From contig JAGVNJ010000012.1 in NCBI GenBank assembly GCA_020053305.1, positions 1 through 50,194 of the forward strand: 50,194 bases of DNA. Direction: 5' to 3'. The first letter of the stretch is position 1, and each line of letters starts with the position of its first letter. Shown here piece by piece: positions 7,777-17,046 of the stretch. The position numbers and the translations under genes are program-made. The notes under the pieces were generated by a model. It was not told the DNA's origin, ran no database searches, and worked only from the letters and a program-made list of their open reading frames with translations. The stretch is from Candidatus Edwardsiibacteriota bacterium. GTDB taxonomy: Bacteria > Edwardsbacteria > AC1 > EtOH8.

Positions 7777-8811
7777 CTATTTGTTTTTTTTCGGTTCCTG
7801 CAGGATCTTGTATGTTAGATCATCCTTCTTTTCAATTTTAAATCCCTGTTTGGTCAGGGCCTGGTAGGCCGCCTGTCGGACATAATCATCGTCGTCATTC
7901 AGGGCTTTTTTAAGCGACTTGACCGCTTTCTTGTCGGTCCAGCCTTCCAGGCTCTGGGCGGCGGTGGCCCTAACTTCGAATTTGTCGTCCTTTAACGATC
8001 TTTGAAGGAACTTGAAGACCTTGTCATCGTGGATATGAGAGACCAGTTTTAAAAGATTGACCTTGACCAGCCGGGAATCGCTTTTCCAAAACTTCATCAG
8101 TGAATCCAGCCGGGCCTCCAGGCTGTCCGAAGGAAAATTCTTCAGATTCTTATAGGCCAGCGAGGTCAGATTTTCTTGGCCCAGATATCGCACAAAAGTA
8201 TTTAGGGCCGGGTAAAACGGCTTGCTCGAAAGCTCAAGCAGGGCGTTCTCCTTCAGCTCATCGGGGGCGTTTTCCAGCAAAGAGGCCCATTCGGCCGCCC
8301 GCTTGGATTTTTTGGCTCGCTTGGCCGAGATGTATTTCTTGATGCTTCCCAGGTAGAATTCCCGGGTAGAATCTGATAGTACCATCATTCCCTGCTTATT
8401 GGCAAAGCATTCGTAATAGACAATCCTCGGCAGCCGGTACCTGGACAGGAATTTCCCGGAAAGGCTGTTGGGTTTTAAAAAAGCGATGACATTCTGGCCC
8501 TCGGTAAAATAACGGGGATCGGCCCGGAACTCCGGGGACTGGATCACGCTGATCTCCTTGATCCTGGGGCTGCCCTTGACCACCTCCATTATCTTCAGGT
8601 GATAAAGATAATCCCCGACGATCTCTTCCTGGTCCTTGGTTTTTTTGCTTTTGACAACCAGTTCTCTGATCTCGGCAACATTGGCATAGACGATCAGGGG
8701 AGAGGAATCTATCTTATCCCCCATGGTGTATACCCGGTCGAAGGCATTCGCCGGTTTTAGAGAAAGACAGACGACTGCTGCGAAAATTAATAATAGGATC
8801 CGCTTTTTCAT
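7777..8811 (-). CDS. exported HEAT-repeat protein
   Basis: The protein has 344 residues. A signal peptide (MKKRILLLIFAAVVCLSLKP, cleavage probably after ANA) precedes a beta-rich domain (about 25-150). The C-terminal half (about 170-325) consists of helical HEAT-like repeats, clearest in the last two: DDKFEVRATAAQSLEGW and DDDDYVRQAAYQALTKQGF. Such repeats form scaffolds for protein binding. The tail is Lys-rich. It sits 35 nt downstream of the LolC/E-like permease and may be co-transcribed. The specific function is unknown. Confidence 0.8.
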   Translation of the reverse strand: MKKRILLLIFAAVVCLSLKPANAFDRVYTMGDKIDSSPLIVYANVAEIRELVVKSKKTKDQEEIVGDYLYHLKIMEVVKGSPRIKEISVIQSPEFRADPRYFTEGQNVIAFLKPNSLSGKFLSRYRLPRIVYYECFANKQGMMVLSDSTREFYLGSIKKYISAKRAKKSKRAAEWASLLENAPDELKENALLELSSKPFYPALNTFVRYLGQENLTSLAYKNLKNFPSDSLEARLDSLMKFWKSDSRLVKVNLLKLVSHIHDDKVFKFLQRSLKDDKFEVRATAAQSLEGWTDKKAVKSLKKALNDDDDYVRQAAYQALTKQGFKIEKKDDLTYKILQEPKKNK

Positions 8812-8846
8812 ATTTGATATTTGATATTTTATTTTTTAATTTATCA

Positions 8847-10079
8847 TTACTCGTATCGTATGGCCTCCACCGGGTCCAGGCGCGATGCCTTCCAGGCCGG
8901 ATAGATGGTGGCCAGAAAGCTGATCAACACCGCCGCCGCCGCCACCAAGGCGAAATCCCAGGGATTCATCTGCACCGGCAGTTTGTTGATGAAGTAGACG
9001 TCGGCCGGCAGATCTATGAACTGGTATTTGGCCAAAAGGATGCACAGCACATAGCCGATTATCAGTCCGATAAAAGTGCCCACCGTCCCCAGGGCCAGTC
9101 CTTCGTAGATAAAAATCTTCATGATGCTGCGGGAGGTGGCTCCCATGGATTTAAGAATGCCTATCTCCCGGGTCTTCTCGATGACCGTCATGATCAGGCT
9201 GGAGATGATGTTGAAGGCCGCCACCGTGATGATCAGCACCAGGATCAGGAACATCACCGCCTTCTCCAGCTTGAGGGCCGAGAACAGGCTCCAGTTAAGG
9301 TTCATCCAGTCGTTATAGCGGTACTGGGCCGGGCCCAGTTTTTTGACGATCTCCCGCCCCGCCTGCTGGGCCCGGTAGATGTCGCTGACCTTGACCTCGA
9401 TGCCGGTCACCGCGCTGCCCATGTCCAGGAAATCCTGAGCTTCATTTAAACTGATGAAGGCCAGTGTGGAATTATATTCGTACATCCCGGCGTCGAACAC
9501 CCCCGCCAGCCGGAACTGCCTGGCCCGGGGCACCAGCCCCAGGGGAGTGGGCCGGGCGGCCTGGGGCGAGGCCACGGTAACCGTGTCGCCCAGGTGGGCC
9601 ACCAGCCGGTCGGCCAGGTCCACCCCCAGCACGATGGCCGGCAGGCTGTCGGGATAGGCCGTGAAATCGTAATCCCCGGTGATCATGTTGCGGGAGATGT
9701 CGGTGACCGTCTTCTCCACCTCGGGATCCACCCCCCTTAAGACCACCCCGTCCACCCGGCTGCCCACCGCGATCATGCTCTTGGTGTAGATGAAGGGCGA
9801 ACTGCCGATCACCCCCGGCATGGAATCTATACGAGAGATAAGCTCCTTATATCCTTCGATGGCCTGGTTGTGGTATTTGAGGATTATCACATGGGCGTTG
9901 GTGCCCAGTATCCTATCCCTTAGATCGTTCTGAAAGCCGTTCATCACCGACAGCACTATCACCAAGGCCCCCACCCCCACGGTGATCCCGGCCAGGGAGA
10001 TGAAGCTGACCACCGAGATGAACCCGGTCCTCCTTTTGGCCTTTAAATGCCTTAAGGCTATGAAAAATTCGTAGGACAT
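8847..10079 (-). CDS. LolC/LolE-family lipoprotein-releasing permease
   Basis: The protein has 410 residues. The N-terminus has the family pattern (LRHLKAKRRTGFISVVSFIS) followed by one transmembrane helix (about 24-48). A large periplasmic MacB-like domain (about 50-260) comes next, then an FtsX-type domain with three helices (about 270-400). It ends with the usual SRLDPVEAIRYE. In this family the permease works with ATPase LolD to release lipoproteins from the inner membrane. No lolD is adjacent, so the ATPase must be encoded elsewhere. The many predicted lipoproteins in the window fit this role. Confidence 0.92.
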   Translation of the reverse strand: MSYEFFIALRHLKAKRRTGFISVVSFISLAGITVGVGALVIVLSVMNGFQNDLRDRILGTNAHVIILKYHNQAIEGYKELISRIDSMPGVIGSSPFIYTKSMIAVGSRVDGVVLRGVDPEVEKTVTDISRNMITGDYDFTAYPDSLPAIVLGVDLADRLVAHLGDTVTVASPQAARPTPLGLVPRARQFRLAGVFDAGMYEYNSTLAFISLNEAQDFLDMGSAVTGIEVKVSDIYRAQQAGREIVKKLGPAQYRYNDWMNLNWSLFSALKLEKAVMFLILVLIITVAAFNIISSLIMTVIEKTREIGILKSMGATSRSIMKIFIYEGLALGTVGTFIGLIIGYVLCILLAKYQFIDLPADVYFINKLPVQMNPWDFALVAAAAVLISFLATIYPAWKASRLDPVEAIRYE

Positions 10080-10146
10080 TTATTTAATATTTTATAATTT
10101 GCATTTTGAAATTTAATGCTCTTTTATTGTTTTAATCTAACACATA

Positions 10147-10241
10147 GTCATTGCGAAATTGGCTGTTCTTTTTCACAAATGAAGCAATCTAAAAAATGGA
10201 TCGCTTCGTTAGTACGACAGCATCGCCTTGCTCGCGATGAC
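10147..10241. repeat. dispersed palindromic intergenic repeat
   Basis: The left edge GTCATTGCGAA and the right edge TTGCTCGCGATGAC are imperfect inverses, with GAAGCAATCT and GATCGCTTCG paired inside. This is the GTCATTGCGAG type of repeat common in environmental bacteria. It lies between lysS and the permease gene. Confidence 0.65.
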
Positions 10242-10253
10242 CAAAGAAAGTGA

Positions 10254-11729
10254 CTACTCCGGCTTCATGGTGGGGAAGAACACGATCTCCCGCACCGACT
10301 GGGAATTGCTGACGATGGCAAAGAACCTATCCAGCCCCACCCCGAACCCGCCGCAGGGCGGCATCCCGTGCTCCAGGGCCTCCACGAAATCGCGGTCGTA
10401 CATCTGAGCCTCGGCGTCGCCCTTCTCCCGCAGCCGGGCCTGTTCCTCGAACCTGTCCCGCTGATCCAGCGGATCGTTTAGCTCGGAGAAACCGTTGCCC
10501 ACCTCGGCCCCGGCGAACAGCGCCTGAAAACGCTGAACATACCCATCACGCGTGGGGTGTTTCTTGGCCAGCGGCGAAACATCCAATGGATGATCTATCA
10601 AAAAGCAGGGCTGGACCAGTTCCGGCCGGACGAATTTTTTATACAATTGATCGATCAACCGCCCCCGTCCCAGCTTGGGATCGGGCTTGATGCCCATCTC
10701 CTTGAGCTTGGGTATCAGCGATTCGGCGGTGGGATACTGGTCCAGGTCCACCCCGGCCTTGTCTATCAGCAGTTGACGATAATCATAACGGGGCCAGGGC
10801 CCTTTGAAATTGAGTGTCTTGTTCTCGAATTTGATCTCCAGGCTGCCGAAGGTCTTCTCCAGCAGGGTTATGTACATCTCCTCCACCAGGGGCATCAATT
10901 GATTGTAATCGGCGTAGGCCCAGTAGAACTCCATCATGGTGAATTCCTGCAGATGCTGGGGGCTCATCCCCTCGTTGCGGAACACCCGGCCCATCTCGTA
11001 GACCTTGTCATATCCGCCCACGATCAGCCGCTTGAGGTGAAGCTCCAGCGATATTCTTAAGAACATATCTATGTCTAAGGCGTTGTGATGGGTGGCAAAC
11101 GGCTGGGCGTCCGCCCCGCCCGGTATCAGCTCCAGACAGGGCGTCTCCACCTCCATGAAACCCTTGCTGTCCATGAAATCGCGCATGGCCTTGACGAACC
11201 TGGTGCGCTTGATGAACAGCTGTTTGACCTCCGGGTTGGCGATCAGGTCCAGGTATCTCTTGCGGTAGCGCAGTTCCACATCCTGCAGACCGTGGAATTT
11301 CTCCGGCAGGGGCAGCAGGGATTTGGACAGCAAGATTACTTCCTTGACGTGGATGCTTACCTCTCCGGTCTTGGTCCGGAAGATCTTCCCCGCCACCCCG
11401 ATGAAGTCGCCCAGGTCGTACAGCTTGAAGGCCTTGTAGCTCTCCTCGCCCACCTCATCCTGGCGGATGTAGCACTGTATCCTGCCGCTGTCGTCCGACA
11501 GGTGCAGGAAGGCCGCCTTGCCGTGGCCCCGGATGGCCACTATCCGGCCGGCCGCCTTCACCTCGCGGCCCGATTCGATCAGCTGGTCCGGTGCGGCCAG
11601 GATCTCGGCCGCCTTGATGTCGGTCTGATAGGAGTAGGGATAAAGCTCTATCCCCATCTTTTTTAATTCTTCAAGCTTATGAATTCTCTCGGCCCTCTCC
11701 GGGATCTGGTTCTCCAAATGTTCGGACAT
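10254..11729 (-). CDS. lysS: lysyl-tRNA synthetase, class II
   Basis: The protein is 491 residues, the normal length. An OB-fold tRNA-binding domain (about 55-165) precedes the catalytic domain. Visible class II motifs include FRNEGMSPQHLQEFTMMEFY (motif 2) and GFGVGLDRF (motif 3). It attaches lysine to tRNA-Lys. AGGAG six nt before the ATG supports the start. It ends at KPE, slightly after motif 3, as usual. Confidence 0.97.
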   Translation of the reverse strand: MSEHLENQIPERAERIHKLEELKKMGIELYPYSYQTDIKAAEILAAPDQLIESGREVKAAGRIVAIRGHGKAAFLHLSDDSGRIQCYIRQDEVGEESYKAFKLYDLGDFIGVAGKIFRTKTGEVSIHVKEVILLSKSLLPLPEKFHGLQDVELRYRKRYLDLIANPEVKQLFIKRTRFVKAMRDFMDSKGFMEVETPCLELIPGGADAQPFATHHNALDIDMFLRISLELHLKRLIVGGYDKVYEMGRVFRNEGMSPQHLQEFTMMEFYWAYADYNQLMPLVEEMYITLLEKTFGSLEIKFENKTLNFKGPWPRYDYRQLLIDKAGVDLDQYPTAESLIPKLKEMGIKPDPKLGRGRLIDQLYKKFVRPELVQPCFLIDHPLDVSPLAKKHPTRDGYVQRFQALFAGAEVGNGFSELNDPLDQRDRFEEQARLREKGDAEAQMYDRDFVEALEHGMPPCGGFGVGLDRFFAIVSNSQSVREIVFFPTMKPE

Positions 11730-11769
11730 CTGCTTCTCCTGGTTTACTGCTGGGTGAAAGATATAAAAA

Positions 11770-11798
11770 ACACCGAACCTAAAATTTCAGTTCGGCGT
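11770..11798 (-). terminator. intrinsic terminator before lysS
   Basis: On the minus strand ACGCCGAAC and GTTCGGTGT pair (9 bp with one G-U) around an 11-nt loop and run into TTTTTTATAT (11761-11770). It ends the transcript of the anchored protein gene at 11829 and separates it from lysS. Confidence 0.85.
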
Positions 11799-11828
11799 CG
11801 TCTGGTTCACGGTAATTATACCTTAAAA

Positions 11829-12284
11829 TCAATAGATTTTCAAACCCTCGACCCCGGTTATCTGCCATTTTTTACGTTTTTTCAGTTTCAGCGTCAGCCG
11901 GGCCGGATTGCCGAAAGACCCCAAAATGAACCCCTGCTCGCCTCCCCGGCCCACCAGAACGATGACCCCGATGGTGTCTATGGCCTCATTACCTTTGACA
12001 TAAACCCTTTGGTCATCCAGGACGACCTTGGTTTTCTCGAACTCGCGGAAGAACAGGGTCAGGCTGGTGTCCACCTTGGGCTTGTCGAAGGGATCGCAAT
12101 AAAAATCCGAGGCAATGTTGTCCAATATCAGCGCCTGGTTCTTGGTGAGGAAGGCCTTGGTGGTCTGCTCCACGGTTGATTTTACCCTGGCCTTGGGACT
12201 CAGCCAGCCATTATATATTATGGCAAAGATGATGAAAGCCACCAGCACCGTAGCGGCCAGGATTATTTTGTTCTTTAAAGCCAT
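11829..12284 (-). CDS. membrane-anchored protein of unknown function
   Basis: This 151-residue protein has a single N-terminal hydrophobic segment (about 7-26, with IILAATVLVAFIIFAIIY) followed by a soluble domain of about 120 residues with alternating helix and strand, similar in outline to NTF2/SnoaL-like domains (TKAFLTKNQALILDNIASDF). It ends KKWQITGVEGLKIY, a strand usual at the end of such domains. It is probably exposed outside the cytoplasmic membrane. It has no clear ribosome-binding site and its own terminator, so it looks monocistronic. Confidence 0.65.
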   Translation of the reverse strand: MALKNKIILAATVLVAFIIFAIIYNGWLSPKARVKSTVEQTTKAFLTKNQALILDNIASDFYCDPFDKPKVDTSLTLFFREFEKTKVVLDDQRVYVKGNEAIDTIGVIVLVGRGGEQGFILGSFGNPARLTLKLKKRKKWQITGVEGLKIY

Positions 12285-12341
12285 ACGTTATTCACAAGAT
12301 TAGGCTTGGATTATTACTTCGGCAAATAAATAGCGCAATGT

Positions 12342-12414
12342 GTCATTCCTGCGCCACGCCCCGCCGAAGGCGAGGCTCCGCAAAAGCGGGGCCGTGGGAA
12401 GGCAGGAATCCAGG
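12342..12414. repeat. dispersed GTCATTCCTGC-type repeat
   Basis: GTCATTCCTGCG at the left and GGCAGGAATCC at the right are inverses, and the inside can pair as well (ACGCCCCG with CGGGGCCGT). This resembles the widespread GTCATTCCCGC...GCGGGAATCCAGG intergenic repeat of many proteobacterial and environmental genomes. Confidence 0.65.
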
Positions 12415-12648
12415 CATGGATGCCCGTTCCCCGATCTATGTCGAGGACAATCCCCACTTTCGTGAGGACAGGGCTTCACGGGTTGAGCACAGAAAGTAAA
12501 ATAAGTTTAGCCGAAATGCGCCTTTGGTGCACATGACAACAAGGACGTTTAAAAACGGGTAAGGATTATTCACCTATTTAATTGCCGGTGCAATAATAAC
12601 TAACCGACTGGTTACAATATTTTCTTAATGTTACTTTCTGTACCGCCA

Positions 12649-12707
12649 GACCTCACCCTCACTCCCTCCCCGTATCGGGGAGGGAAGCCGGAAGGCAGGG
12701 AGAGGTC
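12649..12707. repeat. 59-bp GACCTC repeat, copy 1
   Basis: It begins GACCTCACCCTCACTCCCTC and ends GGGAGAGGTC. An element of the same 59-bp length and closely similar sequence lies in the opposite orientation at 17128-17186 inside the DUF559 gene, and part of one lies in the type IIG gene. Confidence 0.8.
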
Positions 12708-13053
12708 AAGAGCTCGGCCGCGCACCTCCCGGGCCGGTAAATAACAAATGTGGGCCTCCCCGCCATGGCGGGGTTACGGCCACTTTGTCATTCCCGTCCG
12801 ATGAAGCGGCCATTTTCCCCTGGGGTTGGAACCAGTACCCCGCCATCCCTCCTACGCTCTGCTTCGGCGGACAGGCAGTGGAGCGGCTTGACTTCAGCCC
12901 CGATAAAGCAGTCATGGCGCATAGACATCTGGCATGTTCTGGTTCAATGAAGGCCGGGCCTGCTCAGAGAATAGCCCCGCGCTACGTGTGCGAAGGGGCA
13001 TAAGAAAGTATGATTAAATAGGACCGAAGCAATCAGGATCATTTTGTTTTTAT

Positions 13054-15558
13054 CTATCTTAAACATTCTTCTATCTTCCTGGTATACTCATCCACCAGTT
13101 CCTGGGCCCGGTTCTGGTCGTCGGCCTCGGCATTAATGTGGAACAGCTCCCTATTGGGGTCTGGCAGCACCTGCACCCAGTCTCGTCCGTAAAAAAGTTT
13201 GATGCCGTCTATGAACTGCTTCTCCGGGTGGTCCTTGGTCTGCTCCATCAGGGTTCTTAACACCAGGCCCTTCTTGCTCCAGGGGCAGGGGATGTTCTTC
13301 TTGACCATGTGGCTCATGGGGATCTCGGAGGTGATGCTCCCCAGTTTGCTTCCGGTCAGCGCCATCAGTTCCAGGATCTTGGTGATGGACAGCATGGCAT
13401 CGAAGGCCGGCTGGAATTCCGGAAAGATATAGCCGCCCCGGCGGCTGGCCACAAAGGCCACGTTCTCCCCGGCGGCTTCCTCGATCAGCGACCGGTTGTC
13501 TATCCGGCTGCGCTTGACCTTGACCTGGTATTTCTGGGCCATCTCCTCGATGGCCCGGGAGGCCGTCACCGGCACCGCCAGTTCCTTGACCGTCCGGCTC
13601 TTCATTACCAGCAACGAGACCGCCGCCAGGGCCTGGTCCTCATCCATTATCTTTCCCTGCTCGTCCACTAAGAAGACCCGCTCGGCCCCGCTGTCTAAAA
13701 GAAAGCCCACATCGGCCTTTATGGACTGCACCATCTGGGACAGCCTCTGCTGGGCGGCGACGAAATCCTCCCCCGTCTTGGTAAGTTTCTCCGGGTTTTC
13801 AAAGGCGTTGAGGGCCACCACCTCAATGCCCAGCTCTCCCAGGATGGAGGGGAAAATGCCGGCCGCCGCGCCGTAGGCGTAATCTATCACCACCTTATAC
13901 TTGGCCTCCCGGATGGCCTGGGTGTCAATGTATGACAGCAGGCCCTCCCGGTAGCCCTCCATCACCCGGTGGGGGAATTCTATCACCCCGGTGTCCTCGG
14001 GCTCGGCCCTGGAAAAATCCTCCCGTAAAAACATCCGCTCCAGATTCTTGATCTTGCCGGCCGGGAGGTCCTTGCCGTCCTTGTCGAAGAAGATGATGTC
14101 CACCATCTTGGGATCGAAGGGCGATTTTCTGGTGTGCAGCCCGCCCTGGTCCCCGCCGGTCTTAAGCTGATAGCGGACGATGGGAATTGGCAGGGCTCGC
14201 AGTTCATGAACCTTGACCCCGGCCGAAAGAAGCCCGGATATCACCGCCCGGTTGATCATCCGGCTGACCGGATGGCTGTCGCGGCTGGTCAGCACCACCG
14301 ATCCCTTGCCCAACAGGGCCCCGTAGGCCGCCCCCAGCTTGGCGGCGAACTCCGGGGTCATCTCCATGTTGGCCAGCCCGGTCACCCGGGGCCCGGCAAA
14401 GAACTCCTTGAACCAGCGGTCGCCCCAGATCAGGCTGGAGGTCAGCACCGCCTGGTCGTCCACCGATTTTCCCGGCCACACCTTGACATTGGCGCTGACC
14501 CGGGCCTGGCTGCCGATCTTCACCTGGCTGCTGAGGATGGCATGCTGTTCGATCACCGCCTGGCTGCCGATCTCCACCCCGTCGCAGACGATGGCCTCCT
14601 CAATCCGGGCCTTGTCGCCTATCTGACAGCCCGACCAAATGATGGAATGCTCGACAAAGGCGTCCTGGCCGATATGACAGTCATCTCCGATGACCACATC
14701 ATGCAGATGGGTCCCCTGGCCAATCGTAACGTTCCTGCCCATGATCACCGCCCCGGTCAGCCGGGAGTTCTTGGCGTTGATATTGGAGCCCTTGCCCACC
14801 CAGATGTCCTTGCCGATCAGGTTCAAGCGGTCGCCCTCGATGTCCACCCGCACCTCGCCCTTCAGGGCGTCCAGGTGGGCCTGGCGGTATTCGGTGATGT
14901 TCCCGATGTCCCGCCAGTAGCCGTTGGTGATGCAGCCGTAGAGCGGCTTCTTCTGGGACAGGATCAGCGGGAAGAGGTCCTGGGAGAAATCGAATTCCTT
15001 TTTATGGGGGATCAGGTCGAATATCTCCGGCTGGAAGACGTAGATCCCGGTGTTGATGGTGTCGGAGAACACCTGTCCCCAGGTGGGCTTCTCCAGAAAG
15101 CGGCTGATCCGGTCGTCCCGGTCGGTGATCACGATCCCGTATTCCAGCGGGTTGGCCACCCGGGTCAGGGTGATGGTGGCCAGGGCCTTCTTTTGATTGT
15201 GAAAGGAAATGATCCCGCCCAGGTCGAAGTCGGTCAGCAGGTCGCCGGAGATCACGATGAACGGCTCCTTTAAAAGCTCCCGGGCCATGCCCACCGCCCC
15301 GGCGGTGCCGTAATCGGCGTCCGGCCGGAGGTAGTCTATCCTGACCCCGAAGTTGCTGCCGTCGCCGAAATAGTCGGAGATGCTCTCCGCCTGGTGGAAC
15401 AGCAGGGCCGCCATCTCGGTGATCTGGTGCTCCTTCAGCAGCATGATGATGTGCTCCATCATCGGCCGGTTGACCATGGGCACCATCGGCTTGGGGATCT
15501 GGCAGGTCAGCGGCCTTAAGCGGGTGCCGAAGCCCCCGGCCATGATGATCGCCTTCAT
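13054..15558 (-). CDS. sugar-1-phosphate nucleotidyltransferase fused to phosphomannomutase-like domain
   Basis: The protein is 834 residues. The first domain (about 1-235) is an NTP transferase with AGGFGTRLRPLT and IPKPMVP, the signature of mannose/glucose-1-phosphate nucleotidyltransferases. A left-handed beta-helix of hexapeptide repeats follows (about 250-370), then a phosphohexomutase-like part (about 380-834). In that part the usual phosphoserine loop (TASHNP type) reads TSRDSHPVS, and the usual metal loop DGDxDR reads DSGAER, so mutase activity is doubtful. It would make NDP-sugars for surface glycans. Its ATG overlaps the stop of the GlmU-like gene (ATGA at 15555-15558), giving translational coupling. 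Confidence 0.88.
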   Translation of the reverse strand: MKAIIMAGGFGTRLRPLTCQIPKPMVPMVNRPMMEHIIMLLKEHQITEMAALLFHQAESISDYFGDGSNFGVRIDYLRPDADYGTAGAVGMARELLKEPFIVISGDLLTDFDLGGIISFHNQKKALATITLTRVANPLEYGIVITDRDDRISRFLEKPTWGQVFSDTINTGIYVFQPEIFDLIPHKKEFDFSQDLFPLILSQKKPLYGCITNGYWRDIGNITEYRQAHLDALKGEVRVDIEGDRLNLIGKDIWVGKGSNINAKNSRLTGAVIMGRNVTIGQGTHLHDVVIGDDCHIGQDAFVEHSIIWSGCQIGDKARIEEAIVCDGVEIGSQAVIEQHAILSSQVKIGSQARVSANVKVWPGKSVDDQAVLTSSLIWGDRWFKEFFAGPRVTGLANMEMTPEFAAKLGAAYGALLGKGSVVLTSRDSHPVSRMINRAVISGLLSAGVKVHELRALPIPIVRYQLKTGGDQGGLHTRKSPFDPKMVDIIFFDKDGKDLPAGKIKNLERMFLREDFSRAEPEDTGVIEFPHRVMEGYREGLLSYIDTQAIREAKYKVVIDYAYGAAAGIFPSILGELGIEVVALNAFENPEKLTKTGEDFVAAQQRLSQMVQSIKADVGFLLDSGAERVFLVDEQGKIMDEDQALAAVSLLVMKSRTVKELAVPVTASRAIEEMAQKYQVKVKRSRIDNRSLIEEAAGENVAFVASRRGGYIFPEFQPAFDAMLSITKILELMALTGSKLGSITSEIPMSHMVKKNIPCPWSKKGLVLRTLMEQTKDHPEKQFIDGIKLFYGRDWVQVLPDPNRELFHINAEADDQNRAQELVDEYTRKIEECLR

Positions 15559-16787
15559 CGGTGTTTCCCTCCGGATATATTTTCCCGGTCCCGGGCCGTA
15601 GCGTCAAAGATATTTTTCATCAGCTCGGCATCCCTCTCCGGCATTTCTATTTTTCTCCTGGCCATTACCATCCGGCAGGTGGCCAGGACCTTCTCCAGCT
15701 TGTGGTCGTGGAACAGGTCGCTGCAGCCCCAGCTGAAGGACGGCAGGTATTTTTTCACCGGACCGCCGAAGATGTTGCAGCCGATCCCCACCACCGCGCC
15801 GGTGTTGATCATGGTGCCGATGGCGGTCTTGCTGTGGTCGCCGATGAAACAGCCCGCCTTGATCCGGCCGGAATCAATATATTTTCCGTTGGCCCAGACG
15901 GTGATATTGCCGTAATTATTCTTGAGATCGGAGTTGCAGGTCTGGGCCCCCAGGTTCACCCAGCTGCCCAGGTAGCTGTGGCCCAAAAAGCCGTCATGGT
16001 GCTTGTTGGAGAAATCCATTATCACCGATTCCTCTATCTCCCCGGCCAGCTTGCAGCCCCGCCCGGCGGAGACCCCGGGCCGCAGCTTGGCCCCGTCTAT
16101 CAATGTTTCGGGCCCGATGTAGCAGGGACCCTCAATCCGGCTGAAGGGACGGATGACCGCCCCGGCCTCGATGATCACCGGCCCCTGCCGGGTGTCTATC
16201 ACCACACCCGGCTCGATGACGGCCTTGGCGGAGATCTTCAGATCGCTGCGTTTCCCCAGCAGGTATGACCCTTTGGGCAAGGGGAGCGAGCTGCTCTTGA
16301 AATAACCGGCATCGTGCGCTATGGCCGGTCCGTTGTGATCCACCATCTCCCACAGGTGGCGGAACAATTTAGCTGATGATGATATCTTCCTGGCCCCTTC
16401 GGCCAGTTTCAACAGAATGCTTTCATCCGGGTCTGAGGATAATATTTTTCCGATGCCCGGCGCATCATCTAATTTCAGCGCGGCGATGAAACCGTCGCCG
16501 GTGACCGCCGCCTTCCCTTTGACTTTCAGCAATGCGGACAGATCCTTTTGGGAGATGAAGGCCCGTCCGTTGACCAGGATCACCGGCCCCTGGCCGAAGG
16601 CCGGGCTGGCGGAGAAGACACTCCTTTCCCGGCTGGTCCATTGATGGACGATTGCCGACTTGGCGCTTTTTTCCATCCGCTGTTTCAGCGAAAAAGCCCC
16701 GCACTTCAAGTCCCAGACCGGCCGGAGATAGGTCAGGGGATACAGCTCGGGATAAAGATGATCCTCGTATAAGATGATATTATACAT
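15555..16787 (-). CDS. GlmU-like sugar nucleotidyltransferase/acyltransferase
   Basis: The protein is 410 residues from MYNIILYEDHLYPELYPLT; an ATG at 16802 is possible and neither start has a strong ribosome-binding site. The N-terminal half resembles a divergent nucleotidyltransferase (TYLRPVWDLKCG), while the C-terminal half (about 185-380) is a hexapeptide-repeat beta-helix with VNLGAQTCNSDLKNNYGNI, as in the GlmU-like family of Bacteroidetes and related phyla. That family is thought to make UDP-N-acetylglucosamine. It is translationally coupled to the nucleotidyltransferase/mutase fusion. Confidence 0.8.
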   Translation of the reverse strand: MYNIILYEDHLYPELYPLTYLRPVWDLKCGAFSLKQRMEKSAKSAIVHQWTSRERSVFSASPAFGQGPVILVNGRAFISQKDLSALLKVKGKAAVTGDGFIAALKLDDAPGIGKILSSDPDESILLKLAEGARKISSSAKLFRHLWEMVDHNGPAIAHDAGYFKSSSLPLPKGSYLLGKRSDLKISAKAVIEPGVVIDTRQGPVIIEAGAVIRPFSRIEGPCYIGPETLIDGAKLRPGVSAGRGCKLAGEIEESVIMDFSNKHHDGFLGHSYLGSWVNLGAQTCNSDLKNNYGNITVWANGKYIDSGRIKAGCFIGDHSKTAIGTMINTGAVVGIGCNIFGGPVKKYLPSFSWGCSDLFHDHKLEKVLATCRMVMARRKIEMPERDAELMKNIFDATARDRENISGGKHR

Positions 16788-16855
16788 TTGACTGATTACC
16801 ATCGGGTTAATAGATTAATAGATATTTCAAGTGTTTTTTACTCCGCCTAGGCGGA

Positions 16856-17011
16856 CAGGCACGGAAGCACTGAATTCATGAAAAGGAAATTGATAATAAC
16901 CACGGGCCTACCAGATATCGCTTAAATATTTTCAATATTTCCGTGTTTTCGCTTACGCTTCCTGCATGCCTTCTTCAAGTGCCATAGCTTTAGCGAAGGC
17001 ACTCAGTGGTT
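16856..17011. repeat. 156-bp dispersed repeat, copy 1
   Basis: It starts CAGGCACGGAAGCACTGA and ends TTTAGCGAAGGCACTCAGTGG. The same ends and a shared block TTCCGTGTTTTCGCTTACGC recur at 37937-38088, while the middle differs. CACGGAA and TTCCGTG inside are complementary. Both copies lie just downstream of a gene's stop codon. Confidence 0.75.
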
Positions 17012-17046
17012 AGTTGAACAAAGGTCTCGATTAATAATAGCCTAAA

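Larger units (their letters stand above)
12285..13053. other. 770-bp non-coding region packed with small repeats
   Basis: I see no convincing gene. Short frames inside run through repeats and lack ribosome-binding sites. From left to right it holds a 23-bp motif (12310-12332), a GTCATTCCTGC-type palindromic repeat (12342-12414), an inverted degenerate copy of the 23-bp motif (12575-12597), a 59-bp GACCTC repeat (12649-12707), a perfect 16-bp palindrome CCCCGCCATGGCGGGG (12758-12773) and further GC-rich repeat-like sequence. It looks like a landing zone for small mobile repeats. Confidence 0.6.

Noticed and set aside
7651-12414. CRISPR array
   Set aside because: The palindromic repeats are single, of different families and kilobases apart, with no regular spacers or cas genes.
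12706-13003. Several short frames in the repeat-rich gap
   Set aside because: They are translations of GC-rich repeats on both strands without ribosome-binding sites.
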